Shown in pieces: positions 37,401 through 45,072 of a stretch of 64,000 bases of DNA. Positions within the stretch are counted from its first letter, which is position 1. Every line of letters starts with the position of its first letter. The notes beneath the pieces are model-generated. The model searched no databases. It saw nothing but the letters and a program-made list of their open reading frames with translations, and was not told the DNA's origin. The stretch is from an uncultured Lachnospira sp. (GTDB lineage Bacteria > Bacillota > Clostridia > Lachnospirales > Lachnospiraceae). The stretch is taken from assembly GCA_910589305.1 (NCBI GenBank), contig CAJUTV010000015.1, forward strand, positions 1 through 64,000, read 5' to 3'. A program made the position numbers and the translations under genes.

Positions 37401-39823
37401 AAATATTGATGCTGTGTATCATCCCATAGGTACGAAGACGAGTGACTAAATCCATCACCGTAAAAAGAAAGTGTAATATCCTCTGCCATTCCTTTTACAA
37501 AAGTAAATGTATCTTCTTTTGGTGCTTTGATAAACTGTACATAACGGTCATATGTACAAATTTTTCCATTCATATTTTGTTCGATTTGAATATGAACCCA
37601 TCCTATACTATCAACAGTTAATTGGTCTTTTTCAATAGAAGCATTGGGAATCGTTGTTCCTTCTGATAAAATGGAATAAGTAAATACAGCCTTTTTCCCA
37701 TTATGTTCTGTCACTGGACAACTTGAAGGCAAATCCGTATAAATATCTTTTAAGGTAACCGTCGTTGATGGTTCTTCACTATTGAAGGCAAATACCTTTT
37801 GTATAAAATTTGATGAATAGACTTCACATTTGCAAAGATTTTGCAATGTATCCATACTCCATGCTGTTCCAAACCATATTTGTTCGCCTGTCTCAGTATA
37901 TCTCGAACAAGAATCCGTTTTTAAACCATAATCTGAAATTGCTGATACAAACTGTGTATTTAATGTATCTTTTGGCGCTTCCACAATTAAAGAATTGCCC
38001 ATCTGTTCAGGAACTTTTTCTCCGTCATAGTCTAACCATTGAACGCGTGCAACACCTTCTGGAATTTCATTAAAATGCAGCGGTGTCCCATGAGTGGTAC
38101 GGATTAATATTGGATTATTTTGAAAGATAGTCTTTGGCATCTGGGTTATCATAAATCCAATAACACGCAATGCACCACCATCAATCGTCAGTGTCTGAGC
38201 GCAGGACTGTGGTCCATTATCGTCATCTACCAATGTAAAATCATAATAATTGACATAACTATCCTTAAAAATAACATTGGTAAATTGATTATGATTCAAA
38301 TAATAACCAATTAAAACAGGATTATCATTACCTGAAATATTAAAATTAGCCTCCTGAAAAACACCCCATCTTCCCTCTTTAGAACCGCAATTCAAATAAG
38401 AAAGGGTTGATTCTTTAGCATTTTTTAATACATCTTGTTTCATTTGAAAATTTGTAGGCGTCAACACACTTGCATTATCAAATGTAATGGATAATGTATT
38501 TTCTATTATATCAGAAATATGTAAGAGCGCTACGTTTGTATCTTTTAAAGTAATCGAAACATTTTGAAGATTGTTTGTATTGTTTTGCCCAAAATAAAGG
38601 TATGTATTTGAAAATGTATCTCCAACGGCTTCAAATGAGAAATCGCGATGAAGAATTGTATTTTCATTCATCTGTGAATAAACATGGTCAACACTGCCTC
38701 CTTTTAGATGAATTTCTGCTTCGCCCACCTCAGCAATTGTTGTCTCTCCATCATAATTATTAAAAGCGGCGCCTGTACCAACGATTGTAGGAACATAACC
38801 ATTATTTAACGTAATTGTTGCCTTACCTGTTACGCTTGATTGTTCTTCACCGCCGCCATATATCCAACAGCCATTAAATGTGCCGTCATTAATAATAATA
38901 TTGCTGCTGCCGACAGTTGCGCCTCGCCAGCCACCGCCGCCATATATATTATGGTTAAACAAACCACCGTTAATCGTAATTGTTGTGCTGCCCATTACTT
39001 CAGATATAACACTATTATCATATCCTGCACCGCCGCCGTATATCCAGCCATTTGCTATTGTATTTTCACCAAATGTAAGCGCTGTATTTCCTTCAACAAT
39101 CCCAGATTCTTCATTGCCGCCAAAGACTGAAGAAACAACAGCAGATTCTATATCAATATTGGTATTTCCATGAATTTGCCCGACACAATTGCCGCCATAC
39201 ATTTTATTTACCATATGACCGCCGTCCATATCAATATATGTATTGCCATCAATTTCTCCTGCACGGTTTCCTCCAAAAGCCCATAAAATACTGCCGCCAG
39301 ATATATGAACATACGTATCGCCAATCAGTGTGCCATTTTGATTGCCGCCATATAAAGCCCAAACCGTATAATCATTAGATGTATCGGTAGCTCCTGTCAG
39401 TGTAATATTGGTATCATATGTACATGTTCCATCTTTAGCACCGCCATATATAGATGAGTTTGTAAGGAAATATCCTCCTTGTTCTTCGGAATAATAAATT
39501 CCTCCTCCATTTAGAGTACCATCTCCCTGAAAGGAAGTGATTTCTTCGTCGGATTCACCTACACCATTTTTATTTGAATCAATAAACAGTTTTGCATAAT
39601 TAATATTTTTTTCTGAAGCTACAATTAACAATGGCTGCCCATTCGCATAAATATGATGTTGATAGTCCTGTGTTGTCTCATAAGTCACCTCACCTGGTTC
39701 ATTCAAAGCTGCAAACGCATACTTTCCTGTCGGAAGGATTGGCAATATGGTTGACGTAACCATAAATACAGCCATCAACAAGCTTATCCGTCTGCTCCTT
39801 TTCTTTTTTATCCATTTTTTCAT
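34487..39823 (-). CDS. Giant wall-anchored surface protein
   Basis: 1778 residues. Signal peptide with a long basic start (WIKKKRSRRIS) and hydrophobic core to about 38. Residues about 140-400 hold repeated short beta motifs of the type GGN..G.I.GNT.I.I.GG, probably a right-handed beta-helix. Then Ig-like modules (FSYDGTAKMPLVVVKNGDTI; DLTPPAITGV), followed by two helical repeats of about 125 residues sharing ALNAEEIKAVE and HYTEKEKQ. The C-terminus has four tandem ENKKPD-like units, a sorting-like PQSGD, a hydrophobic stretch and KKK. This fits sortase anchoring with a variant motif. The start has GGAG about 13 bases upstream. Likely an adhesin; no ligand can be inferred. It diverges from the phosphate operon. 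Confidence 0.9.
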   Translation of the reverse strand: MKKWIKKKRSRRISLLMAVFMVTSTILPILPTGKYAFAALNEPGEVTYETTQDYQHHIYANGQPLLIVASEKNINYAKLFIDSNKNGVGESDEEITSFQGDGTLNGGGIYYSEEQGGYFLTNSSIYGGAKDGTCTYDTNITLTGATDTSNDYTVWALYGGNQNGTLIGDTYVHISGGSILWAFGGNRAGEIDGNTYIDMDGGHMVNKMYGGNCVGQIHGNTNIDIESAVVSSVFGGNEESGIVEGNTALTFGENTIANGWIYGGGAGYDNSVISEVMGSTTITINGGLFNHNIYGGGGWRGATVGSSNIIINDGTFNGCWIYGGGEEQSSVTGKATITLNNGYVPTIVGTGAAFNNYDGETTIAEVGEAEIHLKGGSVDHVYSQMNENTILHRDFSFEAVGDTFSNTYLYFGQNNTNNLQNVSITLKDTNVALLHISDIIENTLSITFDNASVLTPTNFQMKQDVLKNAKESTLSYLNCGSKEGRWGVFQEANFNISGNDNPVLIGYYLNHNQFTNVIFKDSYVNYYDFTLVDDDNGPQSCAQTLTIDGGALRVIGFMITQMPKTIFQNNPILIRTTHGTPLHFNEIPEGVARVQWLDYDGEKVPEQMGNSLIVEAPKDTLNTQFVSAISDYGLKTDSCSRYTETGEQIWFGTAWSMDTLQNLCKCEVYSSNFIQKVFAFNSEEPSTTVTLKDIYTDLPSSCPVTEHNGKKAVFTYSILSEGTTIPNASIEKDQLTVDSIGWVHIQIEQNMNGKICTYDRYVQFIKAPKEDTFTFVKGMAEDITLSFYGDGFSHSSSYLWDDTQHQYLDTQHYTELLENDTFAFILKKDYLNGLELGEYHFEGHVPVMQQTNQFGAYGHSFTIHVVNPTEVENPTIELSQNQFSYDGTAKMPLVVVKNGDTIISPSEYDVSYENNINMGTANVIITDKAGGNYIVNGSTTFEIINEYQPVNGVDYTATLNNNGWTNKDFVVTANDGYLLSTGNTLTDDWVTSFTKTQETNKGFITFYVKNIETGEISLAVTETYKIDKTSPEQYDITFNENSVKKFLHTISFGLFFKENIDVCITAQDSLSGMDDIAYFKSQEILTEEQLKTVTEWISAKQFSITAKDKENFIIYVKVTDQAGNITYFASDGTEFDLTPPAITGVRDGEIYYTTQKAEVSDKNIDTITVNGEVVSNNISLVGNMDKIYIIKAVDKARNETIVTVTMKPISSLADVIKDIAEDNVTSANKQTLLAVNTIDIDMLQASEEEKSQIEAIINKCDTLLATIANIEKELLRVENRVNQYDIDVVTSNEEAEIKVLIQDIDVLLQSNNLTEQEKSAVHDLKMAATKLTEVITRAQTALNAEEIKAVENITESTVNSSNNTALEKAKSTIESILEEYGSHYTEKEKQDLQNIFTTCDKLLEKVAEAQREFVRIETAISQYDIETVTLNDQLQIEVLMQDINVLLLLGNLTKEEEYLIDDLKTTAIKLMEVVSTAQEALNAEEIKAVEGITKDTIKLTDKEALEKAKIALEFVLNEYNNHYTEKEKQEITANIACILEALESIQKIQTTMDFLSNLPSADSVSPDDMDIETAVKQANAMLESMTEYEKSFVDTKNLEAVWNALLDYKILEGNGSKWIKDSNGSITFKANGSVQKLKCIFIDEKLVDKENYTIKEGSTIIILKEHYLNTLAVGNHRLTLYYLDGETSAAFEIEASLTDDENKKPDDSSGTEDENKKPDTSQPEDENKKPDLSEPESENQRPNAPQSGDKNNLLLWILLLFIFGFGVIGKIVYSIKKK

Positions 39824-39930
39824 AAAAATTTTTATAACTCCTTTTTAATTATATTTTTTTATTTTTTTCTAAAAAATAAATTTTATAAAAAAATTATATA
39901 AAAAAGAAATTTCTCAATCAATATAATTAA

Positions 39931-39987
39931 CCTAAATGGTCATTTTTCTGCCTAAATGTTTCTGTCCACTCTGTTATTTACCTAAAA
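39931..39987. promoter_or_regulatory. Three CCTAAA repeats in the divergent spacer
   Basis: CCTAAATGG at 39931, CCTAAATGT at 39951 and CCTAAAAAA at 39981 have spacings of 20 and 30 bp, all on one face of the helix. They lie between the surface-protein gene and pstS, a 317-bp gene-free spacer. The regulator is unknown. Confidence 0.4.
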
Positions 39988-40041
39988 AAACAAATTTTCT
40001 ATAATTTGTAAATAATTTCCTTTTATTTTTGCAATTTAAAT

Positions 40042-40058
40042 TTTACATTGATTTTACA
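40042..40058 (+). promoter_or_regulatory. Candidate Pho box of the pst operon
   Basis: TTTACA-N5-TTTACA gives an 11-bp direct repeat, the layout of Bacillus PhoP boxes (TTAACA-type hexamers every 11 bp). A possible -10, TACGAT, follows at 40063. The spacer lacks a good -35. Binding by the PhoB-like regulator of this operon is inferred. Confidence 0.5.
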
Positions 40059-40140
40059 ATAATACGATATTGGATTTGATATTTATTTTATATGATATGG
40101 CTGTAACTTTCCAAACAAAAAAAAAGAAATGAGGAGAAAA

Positions 40141-41043
40141 ATGAAAAAACACATAAAATACGCAGCACTTATACTTTCAAGTATTTTTGCCTTATGTTTA
40201 TTAACAGGATGCGGCAATAATACTTCATCAGACAGTTTTAATGCCACAAAGGCAATCAATACCCTTACCCGTGAAGATGGCTCTGGAACACGCGGTGCAT
40301 TTATAGAACTGTTTGGCATTGAACAAAAAAACAGCAACGGCGAAAAAATGGATTATACAACAAACTTGGCAGCCGTTACAAACTCAACCTCTGTGATGAT
40401 GACAACGATAGCTGGAGACTTATATTCCATCGGTTATATTTCACTTGGTTCAATGAATGATACTGTAAAAGCCATCCAAATTGATGGTGCCGATGCTACT
40501 ATGGAAAATATTAAAAACGGCGTCTATAAAATTGCTCGTCCTTTTAACATTGCTACAAAAAAAGAAAGAAACGACACCACACAGGACTTTATTGATTTTA
40601 TTATGAGTAAAGATGGGCAAACTATTATTGAGAATAATGGATATGTTTCTATATCCAACGCAGCACCTTACAGTCATAAGAGGGTCTCTGGTAAAATTGT
40701 TGTATCTGGTTCAAGTTCTGTAACACCAATTATGGAAAAACTCAAAGAAGCTTATCTTGAAAAAAATCCTGATGTTACGATTGAAATTCAGCAAAATGAC
40801 TCTTCTACTGGAATGTCTGACACAATTGACGGAACTTGTGATATTGGCATGGCTTCTCGTGAATTAAAAGATTCCGAACTTGCAAAGGGATTAACAGCCA
40901 CAGTCCTTGCAATGGACGGTATTGCAGTTATTGTAAACAATAATAACCCTATAAATAACCTTACATCTGAACAAATAAAGGATATCTTTATAGGCAATTC
41001 TACAAACTGGGACGAGATTATACCATCGAATCCCCCATCGTAA
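40141..41043 (+). CDS. pstS: Phosphate-binding lipoprotein, circularly permuted PstS
   Basis: 300 residues from the ATG at 40141 (GAGGAG lies 5 bases upstream, inside the longer frame). Lipoprotein signal with lipobox LLTGC. The binding protein is in reversed order: the usual C-terminal half comes first (LTREDGSGTRGAFIELFGI, YSIGYISLGSM, FIDFIMSKDGQ), and the usual N-terminal half follows (GSSSVTPIMEKLKEAYLEKN, QQNDSSTGMSDTIDGTCDIG, MASRELK, AVIVNNNNPINNLTSEQIKD). The phosphate-binding residues of both halves are therefore present. The chain ends after IFIGNSTNWDEI, exactly where the normal protein would cross into the second half. The neighbours leave no doubt that it serves Pst uptake. Confidence 0.92.
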   Translation: MKKHIKYAALILSSIFALCLLTGCGNNTSSDSFNATKAINTLTREDGSGTRGAFIELFGIEQKNSNGEKMDYTTNLAAVTNSTSVMMTTIAGDLYSIGYISLGSMNDTVKAIQIDGADATMENIKNGVYKIARPFNIATKKERNDTTQDFIDFIMSKDGQTIIENNGYVSISNAAPYSHKRVSGKIVVSGSSSVTPIMEKLKEAYLEKNPDVTIEIQQNDSSTGMSDTIDGTCDIGMASRELKDSELAKGLTATVLAMDGIAVIVNNNNPINNLTSEQIKDIFIGNSTNWDEIIPSNPPS

Positions 41044-41062
41044 CCTGTAACTGTTTAACACT

Positions 41063-41091
41063 TGCGGCAGTTTCTACATACAACTGTCGCA
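41063..41091 (+). promoter_or_regulatory. Intercistronic hairpin between pstS and pstC
   Basis: TGCGGCAGTT (41063-41072) pairs with AACTGTCGCA (41082-41091), including one G-U. No U-tract follows, so it probably stabilises the pstS message or lowers permease expression. Confidence 0.6.
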
Positions 41092-41119
41092 CAAAAGCGA
41101 AATCATAGGAGTAAAACTT

Positions 41120-41968
41120 ATGAAATCTATTAAAGAAACAACAATGAAATTTCTTTTTTTCCTGACAGCTTGCATCTCGATTGCAGCCGTAATTTTAATC
41201 TGTATATTTTTGTTTGCAAGCGGTATTCCAGCAATTAAAGAAATTGGCATTTTTAATTTTCTACTGGGAACAACATGGAAACCTGCAAATAATCTTTATG
41301 GAATTTTTCCAATGATTATTGGCTCTCTTTATGTAACTGCAGGCGCATTGTTAATCGGTGTGCCTATTGGTATACTAACAGCAGTATTTATGGCATACTT
41401 CTGTCCTAAACCCATCTATAAGCCTATGAAATCTGCAATTCATTTAATGGCAGGGATTCCATCTGTTGTATATGGCTTCTTTGGTTTAGTTGTTTTAGTG
41501 CCTTTTGTACGTGAACTATTTGGCGGACGCGGTATGAGTGTTCTAACTGCCTCTGTTTTATTAGGGCTTATGATATTGCCTACCATTATTAGTATATCTG
41601 AAACGTCAATAAAAGCAGTTCCTAAAAGCTACTATGAAGGCGGGATTGCACTTGGTGCTTCCCATGAACGAAGTGTATTTTTTACCGTTCTTCCTGCTGC
41701 CAAAAGCGGTATTTTTTCAAGCGTTGTCTTAGGAATTGGGCGGGCAGTTGGTGAGACGATGGCTGTTATGATGGTCGCAGGAAATCAGGCAATTATACCA
41801 AAAAGTATTACTTCTGGTGTTCGGACACTGACAACCAATATTGTATTGGAAATGGGCTACTCTACAGATTTACATCGAGAGGCGCTTATTGGCACAGCAG
41901 TTGTTCTGTTTGTCTTTATTTTAATGATTAATTTATCCTTGTCCCTCGTTAAAAGGAAGGTGAAATAA
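41120..41968 (+). CDS. pstC: Phosphate ABC transporter permease PstC
   Basis: 282 residues, six hydrophobic segments. PstC features: FLLGTTWKPANNLYGIFPMI near the N-terminus, the AGIPSVVYGFFGLVVLVPF segment, and the cytoplasmic coupling loop YYEGGIALGASHERSVFFTVL then GIGRAVGETMAVMMVAGNQ. It forms the membrane channel with PstA for high-affinity phosphate import. ATG at 41120 with AGGAG 8 bases upstream; the stop is directly followed by the pstA ATG. Confidence 0.97.
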   Translation: MKSIKETTMKFLFFLTACISIAAVILICIFLFASGIPAIKEIGIFNFLLGTTWKPANNLYGIFPMIIGSLYVTAGALLIGVPIGILTAVFMAYFCPKPIYKPMKSAIHLMAGIPSVVYGFFGLVVLVPFVRELFGGRGMSVLTASVLLGLMILPTIISISETSIKAVPKSYYEGGIALGASHERSVFFTVLPAAKSGIFSSVVLGIGRAVGETMAVMMVAGNQAIIPKSITSGVRTLTTNIVLEMGYSTDLHREALIGTAVVLFVFILMINLSLSLVKRKVK

Positions 41969-42835
41969 ATGATAAAATTTTTAAACAACAAATGGCAAGT
42001 CTATAAACATGACCCGAAATCGCTTTTATTATTTTTTTCAGTGTGTCTGGCGGCATGTATTACTATGTTTGCGCTATTCTTTATTATTGCATATATCCTT
42101 ATAAAAGGGATTCCAAACTTGACACCAGAATTATTTGATATAAAATACACATCAAAAAATGTGTCTTTACTGCCTGCACTTATCAATACATTGTTTATAA
42201 CTGTACTGTCTTTATTCTTTGCTGTTCCTGTAGGAATAAGCGCCGCCATTTATCTGGCAGAATATGCACAGCGCGGAAATAAACTGGTTCATATAATAAG
42301 CTTGACTACAGAAACGTTATCTGGTATTCCATCTATTATTTATGGATTGTTTGGCTCACTATTTTTTGTCAAATATCTTGGTTTTGGACTATCGTTACTG
42401 TCTGGAGCTTGTACTTTAAGTATTATGATTTTGCCGCTTATTATACGGACAACACAAGAAGCCCTTAAAAATGTGCCTGATAGCTATCGGGAAGGCAGTT
42501 TCGGACTTGGCGCTGGAAAATTGCGCACTATTTTTTCTATTGTTTTGCCGTGTGCCACTCCAGGTATACTCTCTGGTGTAATTCTTGGCATTGGACGAAT
42601 TGTCGGAGAATCAGCAGCATTAATATTTACTGCGGGAACCGTTGCAGAAGTAATATCAAATATCTTTTCTTCCGCACGTACATTGTCGGTACACATGTAT
42701 GCTATTTCAGGGGAGGGATTATATATCAACCAAACATATGCAACGGCTGTTGTACTGTTAATCGTTGTTATTTTAATAAACGTTCTTTCCAATTTTGTAG
42801 CAAAAAAAATAAAAAAAGGTACAATTGAAAATTAA
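41969..42835 (+). CDS. pstA: Phosphate ABC transporter permease PstA
   Basis: 288 residues, six membrane segments. PstA features: LPALINTLFITVLSLFFAVP, GISAAIYLAEYAQRG, LSGIPSIIYGLFGSLFFVK, the coupling loop SYREGSFGLGAGKLRTIFSIVLP, and GIGRIVGESAALIFTAGT. The ATG follows the pstC stop with no gap, using GGAAGG inside pstC, so translation is coupled. Partner of PstC. Confidence 0.97.
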   Translation: MIKFLNNKWQVYKHDPKSLLLFFSVCLAACITMFALFFIIAYILIKGIPNLTPELFDIKYTSKNVSLLPALINTLFITVLSLFFAVPVGISAAIYLAEYAQRGNKLVHIISLTTETLSGIPSIIYGLFGSLFFVKYLGFGLSLLSGACTLSIMILPLIIRTTQEALKNVPDSYREGSFGLGAGKLRTIFSIVLPCATPGILSGVILGIGRIVGESAALIFTAGTVAEVISNIFSSARTLSVHMYAISGEGLYINQTYATAVVLLIVVILINVLSNFVAKKIKKGTIEN

Positions 42836-42848
42836 AATTTTCAGCCGC

Positions 42849-42919
42849 GAGATTTGTGTCTATGCGCTGCTTGCCACAAACTCATAAAAATATTTGTTCT
42901 TTCTGCAAAAAGCAGCGCA
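42849..42919 (+). promoter_or_regulatory. Two mutually exclusive stems in the pstA-pstB spacer
   Basis: Stem I: GAG-A-TTTGTG (42849-42858) with CACAAACTC (42875-42883). Stem II: TGCGCTGCTT (42863-42872) with AAGCAGCGCA (42910-42919), perfect. The left arm of stem II lies in the loop of stem I, giving a pseudoknot or alternative folds 3 bases before the pstB ribosome binding site. Confidence 0.5.
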
Positions 42920-42934
42920 GAAATAGGAGTAAAA

Positions 42935-43684
42935 ATGAATAAAATCTCAATTGAACATTTCAATTTATTTTATGATACGTTTCAAGCTTTAAAAGATATT
43001 AATTTACAAATAAAAAATAATGAAATTACTGCTTTAATCGGTCCTTCTGGCTGTGGAAAATCAACCTTGCTAAAAAGTATAAACCGCATGAATGATTTGG
43101 TTGAAAACTGCCATATCAAAGGAACTATTTTATTAGATAACGAAGATATTTATGGCAATATGGATATTAATCGACTTCGCAAACGTGTAGGAATGGTCTT
43201 TCAAAAACCGAATCCATTTCCTATGAGCATCTATGATAATATTGCTTTTGGACCACGAACACATGGTATTCGTTCTAAAGCAGCGTTGGATGAAATTGTA
43301 GAACGTTCCCTAAAGGCAGCAGCCATCTGGGATGAAGTAAAAGACCGATTGAAAAAAAACGCGCTTAGTATGTCTGGCGGTCAGCAGCAGCGACTTTGCA
43401 TTGCTCGTGCTTTAGCAGTAGAGCCAGAAGTTTTATTGATGGACGAACCGACAAGTGCGCTAGACCCTATTTCAACAATAAAAATAGAAGAACTTGCAAC
43501 ACAATTAAAGAAAAATTATACGATTGTTATTGTGACACACAATATGCAGCAGGCAGTCCGCATTTCGGATAAAACAGCATTTTTTCTGCTTGGTGAATTG
43601 GTGGAATCAGGAAAAACTGAACAAATCTTTTCTATGCCGCATGATAAGCGAACAGAAGACTATATTACAGGGAGGTTTGGATAA
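42935..43684 (+). CDS. pstB: Phosphate ABC transporter ATPase PstB
   Basis: 249 residues from the ATG at 42935 (AGGAG 5-9 bases upstream; the longer frame runs through the hairpin spacer). Walker [22 protein letters not shown]-loop [15 protein letters not shown], signature [20 protein letters not shown], Walker [15 protein letters not shown]-loop [11 protein letters not shown]. It powers PstSCA. The stop overlaps the phoU start (TAATG). Confidence 0.98.
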   Translation: MNKISIEHFNLFYDTFQALKDINLQIKNNEITALIGPSGCGKSTLLKSINRMNDLVENCHIKGTILLDNEDIYGNMDINRLRKRVGMVFQKPNPFPMSIYDNIAFGPRTHGIRSKAALDEIVERSLKAAAIWDEVKDRLKKNALSMSGGQQQRLCIARALAVEPEVLLMDEPTSALDPISTIKIEELATQLKKNYTIVIVTHNMQQAVRISDKTAFFLLGELVESGKTEQIFSMPHDKRTEDYITGRFG

Positions 43685-44325
43685 TGCGTTCTAAATTTGA
43701 CGAACAATTGGATTTATTAAATAAAGAGTTAATTACTATGGGAGCATTTTGCGAAAATGCAATTGAATTGTCCGCTAATGCTCTTACGGAAGGAAAACCG
43801 GAATTAGCAGATACCGTTTTTCATCTTTCTGCACAAATAGACGAAAAAGAACGAGAAATTGAAAATCGGTGTCTAAAATTATTGTTACAGCAACAGCCTG
43901 TGGCAAAAGATTTACGAATTGTGTCATCTGCATTAAAAATGGTAACGGATATGGCACGAATTGGAGACCAATCGGCTGATATTGCTGAAATTATTACATT
44001 AGCAAATATTCATTCTACAGATAACACACAGGTTATTCATGATATGTCCGTTGCTGTTATTAAAATGGTAACAGACAGTATTGACGCCTTTGTAAAAAAG
44101 GATATGCAAATGGCAAAAGCGGTTATTGACTATGATGATGTTGTCGATTCATTTTTTGATAAGGTTAAAAAAATGCTGATTGACTTATTTAGCAAGCCAG
44201 AAACAGACGGTGAATATGCCATTGACCTTTTGATGATTGCAAAATATTTTGAGCGTATTGGCGACCATGCTGTCAATATTGCAAAATGGGTGCTATTTTC
44301 TATTACAGGAAATAAAGAAGGATAA
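43684..44325 (+). CDS. phoU: Phosphate signalling protein PhoU
   Basis: 213 residues, all-helical, two PhoU repeats with the metal-binding motifs (EKEREIENRCLKLLLQQQPV, DLRIVSSALKMVTDMARIGD, and IAKYFERIGDHAVNIAKWV). It couples transporter state to the sensor kinase, damping Pho signalling when phosphate is plentiful. One-base overlap with pstB; GGAGG 7-11 bases upstream. The regulator gene follows after 69 bases. Confidence 0.97.
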   Translation: MRSKFDEQLDLLNKELITMGAFCENAIELSANALTEGKPELADTVFHLSAQIDEKEREIENRCLKLLLQQQPVAKDLRIVSSALKMVTDMARIGDQSADIAEIITLANIHSTDNTQVIHDMSVAVIKMVTDSIDAFVKKDMQMAKAVIDYDDVVDSFFDKVKKMLIDLFSKPETDGEYAIDLLMIAKYFERIGDHAVNIAKWVLFSITGNKEG

Positions 44326-44394
44326 TTTATTGTTTTGATAAATATTTACGTAATTATCAAATTAATATGGATAAAGAAAGGAATTGTACTATAA

Positions 44395-45072
44395 ATGATT
44401 TTTTGTGTAGAAGACGATAATGGAATACGTGATTTAATGATATATACGTTACATTCTGCTGGTTTTGAAGCAAAAGGATTTGTCAATAGCGTTGACCTTT
44501 TTAATGCTCTTTGCACCGAACTGCCGCAGCTTATTATGCTTGATATTATGCTTCCCGGCGAAGATGGTATCTCCATTTTAAAAAAACTGCGCGCACAGAC
44601 GAATACAGCTCATATCCCCATTATTATGGCGACGGCTAAAGGAACCGAATACGACAAAGTTCTTGGACTCGACTTGGGCGCTGATGATTACCTTGTCAAG
44701 CCATTTGGCATGATGGAAATGATTTCTCATATTAAAGCTGTACTGCGCCGAACAACTCCAAAGGAGCCAACAAAATGCTTACATGTTGGCAATTTAGAGC
44801 TGAATTTAGAAACCTATCTTGTTCTTGTAGAAGGTGAACGTATTCAACTAACATTAAAAGAATACAAGTTGCTTCGCACTCTTATGGAAAATTGCGGTCG
44901 TGTATTTAACCGTGACCAACTGCTTGAAATAGTGTGGGGAATTGATTATATTGGCGAAACGAGAACAGTTGATGTTCATATTGGCACACTTCGCACAAAA
45001 CTGGGAAAATGCGGTGATTATATTGAAACGGTGCGAGGTGTTGGATATCGAATGGAGGTTCAAAATGACTAA
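44395..45072 (+). CDS. phoB: PhoB/PhoP-like response regulator (OmpR family)
   Basis: 225 residues. REC with the acidic pair FCVEDDNGIRDLM, phospho-acceptor in LIMLDIMLPGEDG, Lys in YLVKPFGMM; the C-terminal winged helix has LTLKEYKLLRTLMENCGRVF and RTVDVHIGTLRTKLG. Linked to pst and phoU, it is the phosphate regulator; the TTTACA direct repeats upstream of pstS are its likely target. It overlaps the kinase start by 8 bases. Ribosome binding site AAAGGAA about 12 bases upstream. Confidence 0.93.
   Translation: MIFCVEDDNGIRDLMIYTLHSAGFEAKGFVNSVDLFNALCTELPQLIMLDIMLPGEDGISILKKLRAQTNTAHIPIIMATAKGTEYDKVLGLDLGADDYLVKPFGMMEMISHIKAVLRRTTPKEPTKCLHVGNLELNLETYLVLVEGERIQLTLKEYKLLRTLMENCGRVFNRDQLLEIVWGIDYIGETRTVDVHIGTLRTKLGKCGDYIETVRGVGYRMEVQND

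Noticed and set aside
40141..41043. Truncated or frameshifted PstS
   Set aside because: Both halves of the fold are present in swapped order, with intact signal peptide and stop; permutation explains it better.
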